Assembly: GCF_002934455.1 (NCBI RefSeq)
Contig: NZ_PTIR01000004.1
Coordinates: 1-64,000 of the forward strand
Source: Trinickia symbiotica
GTDB lineage: Bacteria; Pseudomonadota; Gammaproteobacteria; Burkholderiales; Burkholderiaceae
Direction: 5' to 3'
Length of the DNA: 64,000 bases
The notes under the pieces are model-generated. The model saw only the letters and a program-made list of their open reading frames with translations, ran no database searches and was not told where the DNA came from. Within the stretch, counting starts at the first letter, position 1. Every line of letters starts with the position of its first letter. Made by a program: the position numbers and the translations under genes. Below are positions 1 through 8,149 of this stretch, piece by piece.

Positions 1-136
1 GCTCAACTGCCTCGGCGCCGCTACCACCACTACCCTTCGGCACCGCCGTCTTGCGTTGCTGCATCAGCAGCAGAGAAGCGAGATTATGCAGCGTCATCAG
101 CCAGTCGTCAACGAGTTTTTTGATTGCGTCGCTCAC
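1..136 (-). CDS. hypothetical protein, N-terminal fragment (runs off window)
   Basis: A minus-strand frame opens with GTG at 136 and stays open to the window edge (45 codons). It reads MSDAIKKLVDDWLMTLHNLA and continues into a basic and glycine/serine-rich stretch. I do not recognise the family. The N-terminal part would form an amphipathic helix. The start is inferred: it is the first GTG in the frame and no strong ribosome binding site precedes it. The far end is missing, so neither length nor function can be judged. Confidence 0.35.
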   Translation of the reverse strand, partial: MSDAIKKLVDDWLMTLHNLASLLLMQQRKTAVPKGSGGSGAEAVE

Positions 137-389
137 TGCTCAGCGTCACTACTCTCACCCGCCAACCACCAACCGCGCGCCTCGTTGACTGCACGATGCG
201 CGCCGCTCGCCCTCCCACTTCCCGCTCTCGCGCCGCCGTCGCCGACCGCGCGAAAGGGCGTGATTCTAGGCCGCTTCGCAGAGCGTGGCAAGTGAAGAAT
301 AGCCTCCTCGTGTTTGCGCAGTCGGGGCTCACGGTGCCGGAAACGACTAGAATGGAAGGTTCATCGAATGAACATCCTATTCACTCACT

Positions 390-1595
390 ATGCGCTCGCG
401 AATCGCCAAACGCCTTCCCCCCGATGCCGACAAGCTCGTCGGCTTGTCGCTCGCGCTTTTCGCCTCCGGCAGCCGTATCGAAGACCGCTTCTGGGAAGCG
501 AAGCTCGACACGTTGCTTGCGAAGATCGTCCGCAATGGCAATCAGACCACGCTCGACGCCGCGCTCGATCACCTTCAGCAGAATCACCCGGACGCCTACG
601 GCGCGCTCGCGGACATGGCGGAAACGCACAGTGAATCGTTCGTCATCGAGCACGAAGGCGCTTCCTACGAAGCATTGTTGATCGCGGCGCCCATATTGGC
701 GTGGACGCGCTACATCATCCCTTCGGGTTCGCTCAAGACCGAATCGGTCGATGCCCTGCGGGCCCATCTTCAAGCGCACGTACTGGCCGACGGCACACGC
801 GTCGCGCTCGCGCCTTTCCTCTACAGCATCGACCAGCTGCCCCGCCACCATGTGGAGACGTACCGCGTGGCGCAGCAACTGATTCAAGCCGCCGTGAACG
901 GCACGCCTGCCAAGATGAACTTCGGTGAGCTGCCGGAGACTTCGCCTATCCTCGCCGATCCGCGCTTTTTGCTCGCCGTGGTGGCGGCGCCCGTCGGTGC
1001 GCCACTCTTTCGCTGGCAAGAGGAAGAAAACGGCGCGCGCATCGAGCGCGGGCAATGCCTGGAGCAGTGGACGTCGCAAGGCGGCGCCAACCTCGCGGTC
1101 GTCCTGCCTGGCTGCGAATTCGAATGCCTGCTGCCCGACGCCTACTACTCCGCCTGCCGCGACGCGGACGAGCGCGTGCGCCCGCACACGGTGCGCACTG
1201 CCATCCGCTACCTCTATGACACGATCGGCGCGACGGCGCAGGATTTGCGCGCGGTCGTCGCCGGCTTCGGCGAGCGGCGCATCGACGAGTACCGGATCGG
1301 CTTCACGCGCCGCGGCAGCAACGACGTGATCTATGGCGTCGTCTGGCCGCTCTACGGCCGCGAGAACGGCGAGCTCTCGATCGACGAGGAGACCGAGGAA
1401 GTGGAAGGCCCGCTCGAGGAAATCATCGCGCTGCTCAAGGAGGCGGGTCTCACCGACATCCGCCGGCACGCTGGCCGTTTCGAGCCCGAATATTGTGACG
1501 ATTGCGGCGTTCCGCTCTACGCGGATCCGCTCGGTGAAATCGTCCACGCCGAGATGCCCGAAGACGCCGAGCCCGCTCAGCCGCATTTCCACTGA
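390..1595 (+). CDS. DUF2863 family protein
   Basis: A 401-residue soluble protein that I recognise as DUF2863, a family of unknown function largely confined to Burkholderiales. It has no signal peptide or membrane segment. Near the C-terminus a CxxC pair (about C369 and C372, in EYCDDCGVPLYADPLGE) could bind a metal, followed by an acidic and histidine-containing tail. The ATG at 390 gives the usual family N-terminus, although no clear Shine-Dalgarno site precedes it. The gene stands alone; the next gene starts 342 bases downstream. No function can be assigned. Confidence 0.85.
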   Translation: MRSRIAKRLPPDADKLVGLSLALFASGSRIEDRFWEAKLDTLLAKIVRNGNQTTLDAALDHLQQNHPDAYGALADMAETHSESFVIEHEGASYEALLIAAPILAWTRYIIPSGSLKTESVDALRAHLQAHVLADGTRVALAPFLYSIDQLPRHHVETYRVAQQLIQAAVNGTPAKMNFGELPETSPILADPRFLLAVVAAPVGAPLFRWQEEENGARIERGQCLEQWTSQGGANLAVVLPGCEFECLLPDAYYSACRDADERVRPHTVRTAIRYLYDTIGATAQDLRAVVAGFGERRIDEYRIGFTRRGSNDVIYGVVWPLYGRENGELSIDEETEEVEGPLEEIIALLKEAGLTDIRRHAGRFEPEYCDDCGVPLYADPLGEIVHAEMPEDAEPAQPHFH

Positions 1596-1937
1596 GTCGT
1601 CCACTCGCTCCCGCCCCGTTAGCGTGCCCCGCCCCCCAGGTTTCTTCAAAGGGGACTTTGCCGGGGCACCGTCCCGCCGATCCCGCCGCAAGGGAGCCCG
1701 TCGCTCCCTTGGCGAGCCATACTTCGCCAACCGCCAACCGCCAGCCGCCAGCCGCCAGCCGCCAGCCGCCAGCCGCCAGCCGCACGCCGAGCGTACCGAC
1801 GCGCGTCCTATGCCGTCCGGCTAGCCGTCCGCTCGTAAGTAATTTGTCATCATTGCGTCGGCGGCACGAGAGGAGCGCGGCCGGCCCGCTGTCGGGTCGC
1901 CGCGGCGGCGCCGCATTGGACTACCAGGAGGCAAAGT
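1596..1937. other. non-coding spacer, 342 bases
   Basis: This stretch lies between DUF2863 and the LuxR-type gene and has no convincing gene. It holds an 8-base inverted repeat (1624-1631 with 1662-1669) separated by 30 bases, which may end the DUF2863 transcript, and a heptamer tandem repeat (1725-1780). It ends with a strong Shine-Dalgarno sequence (AGGAGG, about 1925-1930) for the downstream gene. Confidence 0.6.
1725..1780. repeat. tandem heptamer repeat, 8 copies of CGCCARC
   Basis: Two copies of CGCCAAC are followed by six copies of CGCCAGC with no interruption (56 bases). Seven bases is not a multiple of three and no gene covers the site, so this is a non-coding short tandem repeat likely to vary in copy number by strand slippage. 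It lies about 160 bases upstream of the LuxR-type regulator. Confidence 0.9.
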
Positions 1938-2795
1938 ATGCGGTTCGCAGTTCTCGGTTCTGAAGCAGAGCGGCGCGACGGTCTCAAGGCACTGTTGCGA
2001 CAGATCAATCGGCACGCACGGTTTTGCGAAGCAAGGGATTGGACGCAGGCGTGCCGGGCGTTGCGGCGAGCACCGGTCGATTTGCTCGTCGTCGACTGGC
2101 ACGACGCGATGCGCGTCTCGGAAGTGCGCGCGCTGATCGCCGAGCAGCCCGGCCTGCGCGTGGCGGTATTCGTCGACGATGCGTCCGCGGCCCGCGTCCG
2201 GCTGCTGATGGACGAGGGCGTGCAAGGCGTGATCCCGCGCGGCACGAATCCCAAACTGATTTTGCGCCTCGTCGAGCTGGTGCTGGCGGGTGGGCACTAT
2301 GCGCCGCACGCCGCTTTCATGCACGAGGAAGGCACTGCGCCCGACGTCTCGGCGCCGCCCGCGCTCGTCTGCGAGCTGACGCCGCCGTCCGCGCGGCGCG
2401 CCCGCTTTGCGCCGGCCCTTTCCCCGCGGCAGGAGCAGATCATGCGCTGTGTTCATATGGGCAGCACCAACAAGATGATCGCCCGTACGCTCGGTATCAG
2501 CGAGGGCACGGTCAAGATTCACCTCGCGAGCATCTTCCAGCAACTCGGCGCGCCGAATCGCGCCGCGGCCGTCGCCATCTACAACGGATGGCTCACGCCG
2601 CAGCTCGAAGTGTTGCGCGGCGAGCGCGAACACGCGCCGAAACCCGCGATAGGCCAGCCAGGCCCGGTACCGTTGCGCCGCCGCACCACATTCAAGTATC
2701 CATTGCCGCGGCAAGAGGAAACGAATAGCCTGCCAATGGCTGCCGAACCTGCAACGCCGTTCCGCAAGACGGTAACGAATACCGGCTCGCGATAA
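1938..2795 (+). CDS. LuxR/NarL-type DNA-binding response regulator with degenerate receiver
   Basis: A 285-residue protein with a receiver-like domain (about 1-120) and a clear LuxR-type helix-turn-helix (161-217, containing LSPRQEQIMRCV and LGISEGTVKIHLASIF). The phospho-acceptor aspartate is kept (D53 in VVDWHD). However, the acidic pair normally near residues 8-9 is S-E, and the conserved lysine is replaced by arginine (R101 in GVIPRGTN). About 65 proline-rich, basic residues follow the helix-turn-helix. The start has an excellent ribosome binding site (AGGAGG, 7 bases upstream). No sensor kinase is adjacent, so target genes and signal are unknown. It could act without phosphorylation. Confidence 0.85.
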   Translation: MRFAVLGSEAERRDGLKALLRQINRHARFCEARDWTQACRALRRAPVDLLVVDWHDAMRVSEVRALIAEQPGLRVAVFVDDASAARVRLLMDEGVQGVIPRGTNPKLILRLVELVLAGGHYAPHAAFMHEEGTAPDVSAPPALVCELTPPSARRARFAPALSPRQEQIMRCVHMGSTNKMIARTLGISEGTVKIHLASIFQQLGAPNRAAAVAIYNGWLTPQLEVLRGEREHAPKPAIGQPGPVPLRRRTTFKYPLPRQEETNSLPMAAEPATPFRKTVTNTGSR

Positions 2796-2876
2796 GCACG
2801 GAAAGCACTGCTCGGCGCACCGGCGTCGGGCCAGCAACGGCTCCCGGTTTCGGATTCCAACGAGTAATATGGCGAC

Positions 2877-3554
2877 ATGGGGTTCTTTTATACGCCGCTT
2901 CCGCTGTGGGTTTCCATCGGTGCCTGGGTCGCCGCGGCAGGGCTTCTCGCGCTCGCGGTGCTGCGCAGGCCGTTCAAGCGCTTGCAGGACGCGACGCTGC
3001 AGCACGTGTGGCTCGCCATCATCGTCGCTATCTCGGTGTTATGGGCAAGCAATGCATGGCTCGAAGACGGCCCAGTCATGCACTTGCTCGGCGCCACCCT
3101 TTTCGTGACCTTGTTCGACTGGGCGCTCGCGCTCGTCGCGATGGCTGCCGTCTCGGGGATCGCGGCCGTCGTCTTCGACGCGGCCTGGCAAGGCATCGCG
3201 CTCACGTTCCTCGTCTACGGCGCAATGCCGGTGGGCATCTCGTCGCTGTTGCAGCGCGCCTCACTCGCCTGGCTGCCCCGCAATCTCTTCGTATTCATCG
3301 CCATCCAAGGCTTCGTCTCGCCCGCCGTGGCCGTCGCCCTCGCTTCGGCCGTCGCGATCGGGTTTCATGTCGGGCTGGCGGGTGGCTCGCCGAAGATCAT
3401 CATCCCCGCCGGCTATGCATTGAGCGTGCTCCTGCTCGCGCTCGGGGAAGCATGGTTCACGGGCATGTCGACGGCGCTCATCGCCGTCTACAAGCCGACA
3501 TGGGTCACCACCAACGACGTTCGCCGCTATCGCCTCGGGGGGCCGCGCACGTAA
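2877..3554 (+). CDS. CbiM/COG3235-like integral membrane protein (ECF-type permease relative)
   Basis: A 225-residue hydrophobic protein with about six membrane segments (for example 10-28, 43-60, 68-100, 105-125, 135-165, 172-200). It resembles the energy-coupling-factor permease relatives grouped with CbiM (COG3235). It lacks the N-terminal metal-binding His-x-x-Asp-Gly start typical of true CbiM/NikM cobalt and nickel permeases, and no ATPase or coupling component is nearby. Its substrate is therefore unknown. The Shine-Dalgarno region is weak. I saw no cobalamin riboswitch in the 81 bases upstream. Confidence 0.7.
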   Translation: MGFFYTPLPLWVSIGAWVAAAGLLALAVLRRPFKRLQDATLQHVWLAIIVAISVLWASNAWLEDGPVMHLLGATLFVTLFDWALALVAMAAVSGIAAVVFDAAWQGIALTFLVYGAMPVGISSLLQRASLAWLPRNLFVFIAIQGFVSPAVAVALASAVAIGFHVGLAGGSPKIIIPAGYALSVLLLALGEAWFTGMSTALIAVYKPTWVTTNDVRRYRLGGPRT

Positions 3555-3816
3555 TCGTCAGTCGTTGCATCGACGTTCACCCCCTATTGCGACTCACGCG
3601 GCCCGTGTCGCCGGAGCTTCGCCTTTCGCGCCGCGCTCGAGCCGAGCATTGCCGCGGCACAAATGTTCACGGATCGGTTGAACTCTATCGGCGACTGCGG
3701 CATCTTAGCGAAGTGCGCCCGCCACACTGACGTCCCGCCATTTCCGCCGTTAGGCTGCCCAAGGGCAGTGTACGGAGGGGCGTCTGGCCAAGTGACATCT
3801 CGATAATATCAACTGG

Positions 3817-4392
3817 ATGGATAGCTCCAACACATCACGCCGCCTGCGCCGGCTTGTCCGATCGCTGACGGTTGCGCTCGCCGCATTGCCTCTCGCCTTC
3901 GTCACCCCCGCCCGCGCCGATCTGATCGATCAGCGCAACGAATTGATCGCCAAGTTTGTCGGCGACATGCACGCCGATCCGCTCGTAGCCGATTGCGCCG
4001 CGCACGGCAGCTTCGTCGCCAGCACGTCGAACGTCATCGATCATGTCGAATTCGCGCCCGAATCGTTCGACAGCCAGCATGCCACGATTACGCCGTGGAA
4101 CGATTCGTTCGACGAAGGCAAGCAGCGGATCAAGGTCGACAATGTCGTCACCGTCGAAGGGCAAGGCATCGCGCGCGACAAGGATCACGCTCCCTACGAT
4201 CTGAAGTTTCGCTGCGGCTATGTCGGCCAGCAAATGCTGGCATTCAGCTGGAATGACCCGGTGCCGCCGGCCAAGCCGCGCGCTGAGCGCTCGACGAAGA
4301 AGGGCAAAGGCAAGCACGGGTCGAAGCACACGACGAAAAGAACGACGCAGCGAGCCCAGGCTCAGAGGAAAAAGCGCGGCGGCGGCACCTAG
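3817..4392 (+). CDS. exported conserved protein with basic C-terminal tail (possibly BspC-like)
   Basis: A 191-residue protein with a typical Sec signal peptide: an arginine-rich start, a hydrophobic core at about 16-29, and likely cleavage after ARA at residue 34. The mature part has two cysteines (in VADCAAHG and KFRCGYVG) that could form a disulfide in the periplasm. The last 45 residues are very rich in lysine and arginine (for example KKGKGKHGSKHTTKRT). A match to the BspC-domain proteins of Burkholderiaceae is my best guess but uncertain. The gene stands alone; a 262-base spacer precedes it. Confidence 0.6.
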   Translation: MDSSNTSRRLRRLVRSLTVALAALPLAFVTPARADLIDQRNELIAKFVGDMHADPLVADCAAHGSFVASTSNVIDHVEFAPESFDSQHATITPWNDSFDEGKQRIKVDNVVTVEGQGIARDKDHAPYDLKFRCGYVGQQMLAFSWNDPVPPAKPRAERSTKKGKGKHGSKHTTKRTTQRAQAQRKKRGGGT

Positions 4393-4429
4393 TGTCGGGC
4401 ACTAGCCGCGGGAAGCCGCGGCGCTTCGC

Positions 4430-5605
4430 TTACCCGAACGTTTCGAGATGGCGCAGCACGGCGCCGAGCATGGCGGCGCCGAGCGCCGCGCTACGCTCGC
4501 CGTTCCATCCGACTCGCTCATCGGGCAGATTCGCGTTGTCCTTGAACGGCATCTCGAGCGTCAGCGACAGGCAGCCGAACGTATGGCCGATGTACTTCGA
4601 AGCGAGCTTCAGTGCGTCTTCCTGGTATTTGCCCGACTCGTAGCCGTGCTTGTCCTGAAAATCAGGGCTCGCTTGCTTGAACGCTTCGATGAACGCCGCT
4701 TGCTCGGCCGCCTGGTGCGCCGTGAAGCCGGGCAGCATCTCGCAGCCGGCGACGAACACATAAGGCAACGTCTCGTCGCCGTGAATATCGAAGAACAGAT
4801 CGCATCCGATCGAGTGAATCGCATCGCGTACCGCGAGCACCTCGGGGCTGCGTTCCGGATCCGGATCCATCCATTCGCGGTTGAGATTCGCGCCTGCCGC
4901 ATTCGTGCGCAGATTGCCGTGTACGCTGCCGTCGGGGTTCATGTTCGGCACGATGTAGAACACGGCGCGCTCGAAAAGCTTGCGCGCGACCGGATCGCCC
5001 GACCAGTCGCCCCACCCCGCCAGCCGCTTCGCGAGCCCTTCGACGAACCATTCGGCCATCGTTTCCCCGGGGTGCTGGCGGGCGACGATCCAGACTTTCT
5101 TTTTCGCCGCGGCGCCGTCGTGCCGCGCTGCGTCGGCGGCTTCGTGCGCGCCGAGCGCCAGCAGCGAGACTGGACGCCCCTCGACCGTTTGGCCCAGCTC
5201 GACGAGCGTCGCATGAGGCATCTGCTGCAGCGCGCCGAGAAACTCCGCGTGCCGCTCCTCGCTGTAGGGCTCGAAGTAAGCGTAGTAAACGCGATCGAAT
5301 TCGGGCGTATGGTCGATCGTCAGCACCCGGCCGTCATACGACGTGGGAACGCGAAACCAGTTGACCCGGTCGTAGCTCGCCATTGCGCGGTAGCCGTGCC
5401 ATCCTTGCGCGAACGCGCAATCGGCCGCGTTCTCGAACGTCATCACGCAGCGCTCGCCGCGTGCGCCCGAGAGCCGAAAGTAGAACCACTGCGCGAACTC
5501 GGCATGGCTGTCGGGGCGAATGCGCAAGCGGATATCGCCGGCCGTCTCGCAAGACAGCACCTCCACCGCGCCGCCATCGAAATTGCTCGTGATCGAAAGT
5601 GTCAT
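4430..5605 (-). CDS. M14-family zinc carboxypeptidase (cytosolic carboxypeptidase type)
   Basis: A 391-residue protein with an N-terminal beta-sandwich-like domain (about 1-125) and a metallocarboxypeptidase domain. The zinc ligands are visible as H178 and E181 (RQHPGETMAEW) and H275 (FFDIHGDE). NMNPDG (221-226) and LNREW (241-245) are substrate-site motifs, and E351 (LTLEMPFKDNAN) is the catalytic base. The architecture matches bacterial homologues of eukaryotic cytosolic carboxypeptidases; the family has a known member in Burkholderia cenocepacia. The bacterial substrate is not established. There is no signal peptide. The ATG at 5605 lies 8 bases after the yaaA stop, so the two genes are probably co-transcribed. 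Confidence 0.85.
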   Translation of the reverse strand: MTLSITSNFDGGAVEVLSCETAGDIRLRIRPDSHAEFAQWFYFRLSGARGERCVMTFENAADCAFAQGWHGYRAMASYDRVNWFRVPTSYDGRVLTIDHTPEFDRVYYAYFEPYSEERHAEFLGALQQMPHATLVELGQTVEGRPVSLLALGAHEAADAARHDGAAAKKKVWIVARQHPGETMAEWFVEGLAKRLAGWGDWSGDPVARKLFERAVFYIVPNMNPDGSVHGNLRTNAAGANLNREWMDPDPERSPEVLAVRDAIHSIGCDLFFDIHGDETLPYVFVAGCEMLPGFTAHQAAEQAAFIEAFKQASPDFQDKHGYESGKYQEDALKLASKYIGHTFGCLSLTLEMPFKDNANLPDERVGWNGERSAALGAAMLGAVLRHLETFG

Positions 5606-5613
5606 GGGGAGTC

Positions 5614-6396
5614 TCAATCGCCGACGCGGCGGCGAAAAACATAGGTGGCATCGTTCGACGCCGCTTCGTCGAACGAATAACCCTCGGCCGCGAAGGCTTT
5701 CAATTCTTCGGGCGCGCCGAGGCGGTGTTCGACAGCGAAGCGTGCCATCAGTCCTCGCGCGCGCTTGGCGTGAAAGCTGATGACCTTGTAGCGGCCGCCC
5801 TTCCAGTCCTCGAATACCGGCGTGACCACGGGCGCTTCGAGCCGCTTGGGCTTGACCGATTTGAAATACTCCTCCGAGGCGCAATTGACCAGTACGCGAG
5901 CGCCGCGCTTTTTCTGGCGCAGCTGCGCGTTGAGCGCATCGGTAATGCGCTCGCCCCAGAACGCGTAGAGGTCTTTGCCTCGCGCGTTCGAAAAACGCGT
6001 TCCCATCTCGAGACGGTAAGGCTGCAGCAGATCGAGCGGCCGGAGCAGGCCGTAAAGACCGGAGAGCACGCGCACGTGCTGCTGCGCGTAATCGAGATCG
6101 GCCGCCGACAGCGATTTCGCGTCGAATCCCTCATAGACGTCGCCGTTGAACGCGAGCACGGCCTGCTTCGCGTTGTGCAAGCCGAACTCGGGCGACCAGT
6201 CGGCATAGCGCTGGAAATTGAGCTGCGCGAGTGAGTCGGAAACGCCCATCAGCGTCGCGATCTGCTGCGGCGACAGACGCCTCAAGCCCTCCACGAGCTG
6301 CGCGGCGTCCTCGACGAAGTCGGGAATCGTGTGACGTCGAACGTGCGGCGGGGTCTCGTAGTCGAGCGACTTCGCCGGAGACAAAACAATTATCAT
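5614..6396 (-). CDS. yaaA: peroxide stress protein YaaA (DUF328/UPF0246)
   Basis: A 260-residue protein beginning [17 protein letters not shown], the hallmark N-terminus of YaaA. Other family blocks are visible: [42 protein letters not shown] and [15 protein letters not shown]. In E. coli YaaA limits oxidative damage by lowering free iron during hydrogen peroxide stress, and the structure suggests a DNA-binding fold. The ATG at 6396 gives the family start and lies 57 bases from the divergent PIN gene. It is followed after 8 bases by the carboxypeptidase gene. Confidence 0.95.
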   Translation of the reverse strand: MIIVLSPAKSLDYETPPHVRRHTIPDFVEDAAQLVEGLRRLSPQQIATLMGVSDSLAQLNFQRYADWSPEFGLHNAKQAVLAFNGDVYEGFDAKSLSAADLDYAQQHVRVLSGLYGLLRPLDLLQPYRLEMGTRFSNARGKDLYAFWGERITDALNAQLRQKKRGARVLVNCASEEYFKSVKPKRLEAPVVTPVFEDWKGGRYKVISFHAKRARGLMARFAVEHRLGAPEELKAFAAEGYSFDEAASNDATYVFRRRVGD

Positions 6397-6453
6397 GGAG
6401 GCTGGCCGGCACGATGTGCCGGGTGGAGAACGCGAAAAGCCCGATTGTAGCGA

Positions 6454-6957
6454 ATGCCTAGTCTTTCTGGTCCCGATGCCTCGCGCGCCGCGCCTAGGGT
6501 CGTCCTCGATTCGAATGTCTGGATCGACATCCTCGTGTTCGACGACGCGGCCACGCGCCCGATCCATGCCGCCTTGCGCAGCGGTGCGCTCGACGCCGTC
6601 ATCGATGCGCGCTGCCTCGCCGAGCTCTCGCGCGTGCTCGACTATCCGCAGTTCACGCGCCGCGCCGTCGACAAGCAGGAGGCGCTCGCGTCGGTCGCGC
6701 GGCTCTCGGTCATGACACTGCCGGCCGAGCCGCCCGCCGGCGCAGCCACGCTGCCGCGCTGCAAGGATCGCGACGATCAGAAATTTCTCGAGCTCGCCCA
6801 TTCGGCCGGCGCGGACTGGCTCGTCTCGAAGGACCGCGCGTTGCTCAAGCTCGCGCGGCGCACCGCGCGCGATTTCGGCTTTCGCATCGCCCAGCCGGCG
6901 CCGTTCGCGGCCGCCTGCATGCTGCATGAACCTATCGTCACTTCGAGCGCCCCATGA
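6454..6957 (+). CDS. PIN-domain protein (putative ribonuclease/toxin, COG1569 type)
   Basis: A 167-residue PIN protein. The acidic metal-binding residues of the fold are present: D19 ([10 protein letters not shown]), E57 (CLAELSRVL), D107/D108 ([12 protein letters not shown]) and D127 (VSKDRALL). The family is annotated as a putative toxin component, but no small antitoxin gene lies on either side. The upstream spacer is only 57 bases, and downstream the stop overlaps the aminotransferase start by 4 bases (ATGA). It therefore looks translationally coupled to a metabolic gene and may be a house-keeping RNase rather than a toxin. Confidence 0.85.
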   Translation: MPSLSGPDASRAAPRVVLDSNVWIDILVFDDAATRPIHAALRSGALDAVIDARCLAELSRVLDYPQFTRRAVDKQEALASVARLSVMTLPAEPPAGAATLPRCKDRDDQKFLELAHSAGADWLVSKDRALLKLARRTARDFGFRIAQPAPFAAACMLHEPIVTSSAP

Positions 6958-8144
6958 ACGCACCGCACGAGCCAACGCAACGCGCGCACGACGTAGCGCC
7001 TCCCGAGTTTCCCTCGCGTCTGCCGAATGTCGGCACGACGATCTTCACCGTCATGAGCGCGCTCGCGACGGAGCATGAAGCCGTCAACCTCGGCCAGGGA
7101 TTTCCCGATTTCGGCTGCGACGCCCGCATCGTCGACGCGGTCGCAAAGGCCATGCGCGATGGTCACAACCAGTACCCGCCAATGGCCGGCATCGCTGCGC
7201 TGCGCGATGCGATCGCGAACAAGATAGAGGCGGTTCACGGACGGCGATACGATCCGCTGACCGAAGTCACCGTCACGGCGGGAGCGACGCAGGCGCTTTT
7301 GACCGCGATCCTCGCGACGGTGCATCGGGGCGACGAGGTCGTCGTGCTCGAGCCCACCTACGACAGCTATCTGCCGTCGATCGAGCTCGCCGGCGGCACG
7401 CCCGTCTTCGTGACGCTCGAAGCGCCCGACTATCGGGTGCCGTTCGACAAGCTGGCGGCCGCCATCACGCCGCGCACGAGGCTCATTCTCATCAACACGC
7501 CGCACAACCCGACGGGTACTGTCTGGCACGCCGAGGACATGCGCAAGCTCGAAGACATCGTGCGCGGCACGAACGTGCTCATCGTCTCGGACGAGGTCTA
7601 CGAGCACATGGTCTACGACGGCGCGCCGCATCAGAGCGTCGCGCGCTATCCCGAGCTCGCGGCGCGCAGCTTCGTCGTCTCGAGTTTCGGCAAGACCTTT
7701 CACGTGACGGGCTGGAAGGTCGGTTACGTGGCGGCGCCGGCGCCGCTTACGGCCGAGTTCCGCAAGGTGCATCAGTTCAATGTGTTCACGGTGAACACGC
7801 CGATGCAGGTCGGCATCGCCGACTATCTGCGCGATCCCGCACCCTATCTCGAACTGGCCGCCTTCTATCAGCGCAAGCGCGACTTTTTCCGCGCCGGCCT
7901 GGGCGGTACGCGTTTCAAGCTGCTGCCTTGCGAAGGCACCTACTTCCAGTGCGTCGATTACTCGGCGATCAGCGATATGTCCGAAGAGGATTTCTCGAAG
8001 TGGCTCACGCGCGAAATCGGCGTGGCCGCCATTCCGGTGTCGGCGTTCTATCATGAGCGGCACGAGTCGGGCGTCGTGCGCTTTTGCTTCGCGAAGCGCG
8101 AGGAAACCCTCGCCACGGCGCTCGATCGGCTTTCGCGCCTTTGA
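6954..8144 (+). CDS. PLP-dependent aminotransferase, class I/II (methionine aminotransferase YbdL type)
   Basis: A 396-residue fold-type I aminotransferase. The Schiff-base lysine is K247 ([16 protein letters not shown]). N185 (NTPHNPTG), D213 and Y216 (VSDEVYEHM) contact the cofactor, and NLGQGFPDF is the subgroup signature seen in YbdL and kynurenine aminotransferases. Substrates are probably methionine or aromatic amino acids with a 2-oxo acid. The ATG overlaps the PIN stop, and the crotonase gene starts 5 bases after the stop, so the three genes probably form one operon. Confidence 0.9.
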   Translation: MNAPHEPTQRAHDVAPPEFPSRLPNVGTTIFTVMSALATEHEAVNLGQGFPDFGCDARIVDAVAKAMRDGHNQYPPMAGIAALRDAIANKIEAVHGRRYDPLTEVTVTAGATQALLTAILATVHRGDEVVVLEPTYDSYLPSIELAGGTPVFVTLEAPDYRVPFDKLAAAITPRTRLILINTPHNPTGTVWHAEDMRKLEDIVRGTNVLIVSDEVYEHMVYDGAPHQSVARYPELAARSFVVSSFGKTFHVTGWKVGYVAAPAPLTAEFRKVHQFNVFTVNTPMQVGIADYLRDPAPYLELAAFYQRKRDFFRAGLGGTRFKLLPCEGTYFQCVDYSAISDMSEEDFSKWLTREIGVAAIPVSAFYHERHESGVVRFCFAKREETLATALDRLSRL

Positions 8145-8149
8145 CGATC

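Noticed and set aside
1725-1780. Repeat array that might be a CRISPR
   Set aside because: The units are only 7 bases and directly joined, with no spacers and no cas genes nearby.
2796-2876. Cobalamin riboswitch before the CbiM-like gene
   Set aside because: The spacer is only 81 bases and I see no B12-box-like core, so there is no room for the RNA fold.
4430-5884. Longer start for the M14 carboxypeptidase reaching into yaaA
   Set aside because: The extra 93 residues are an out-of-frame copy of the yaaA coding sequence; MTLSITSNFDGG at 5605 is the natural start.
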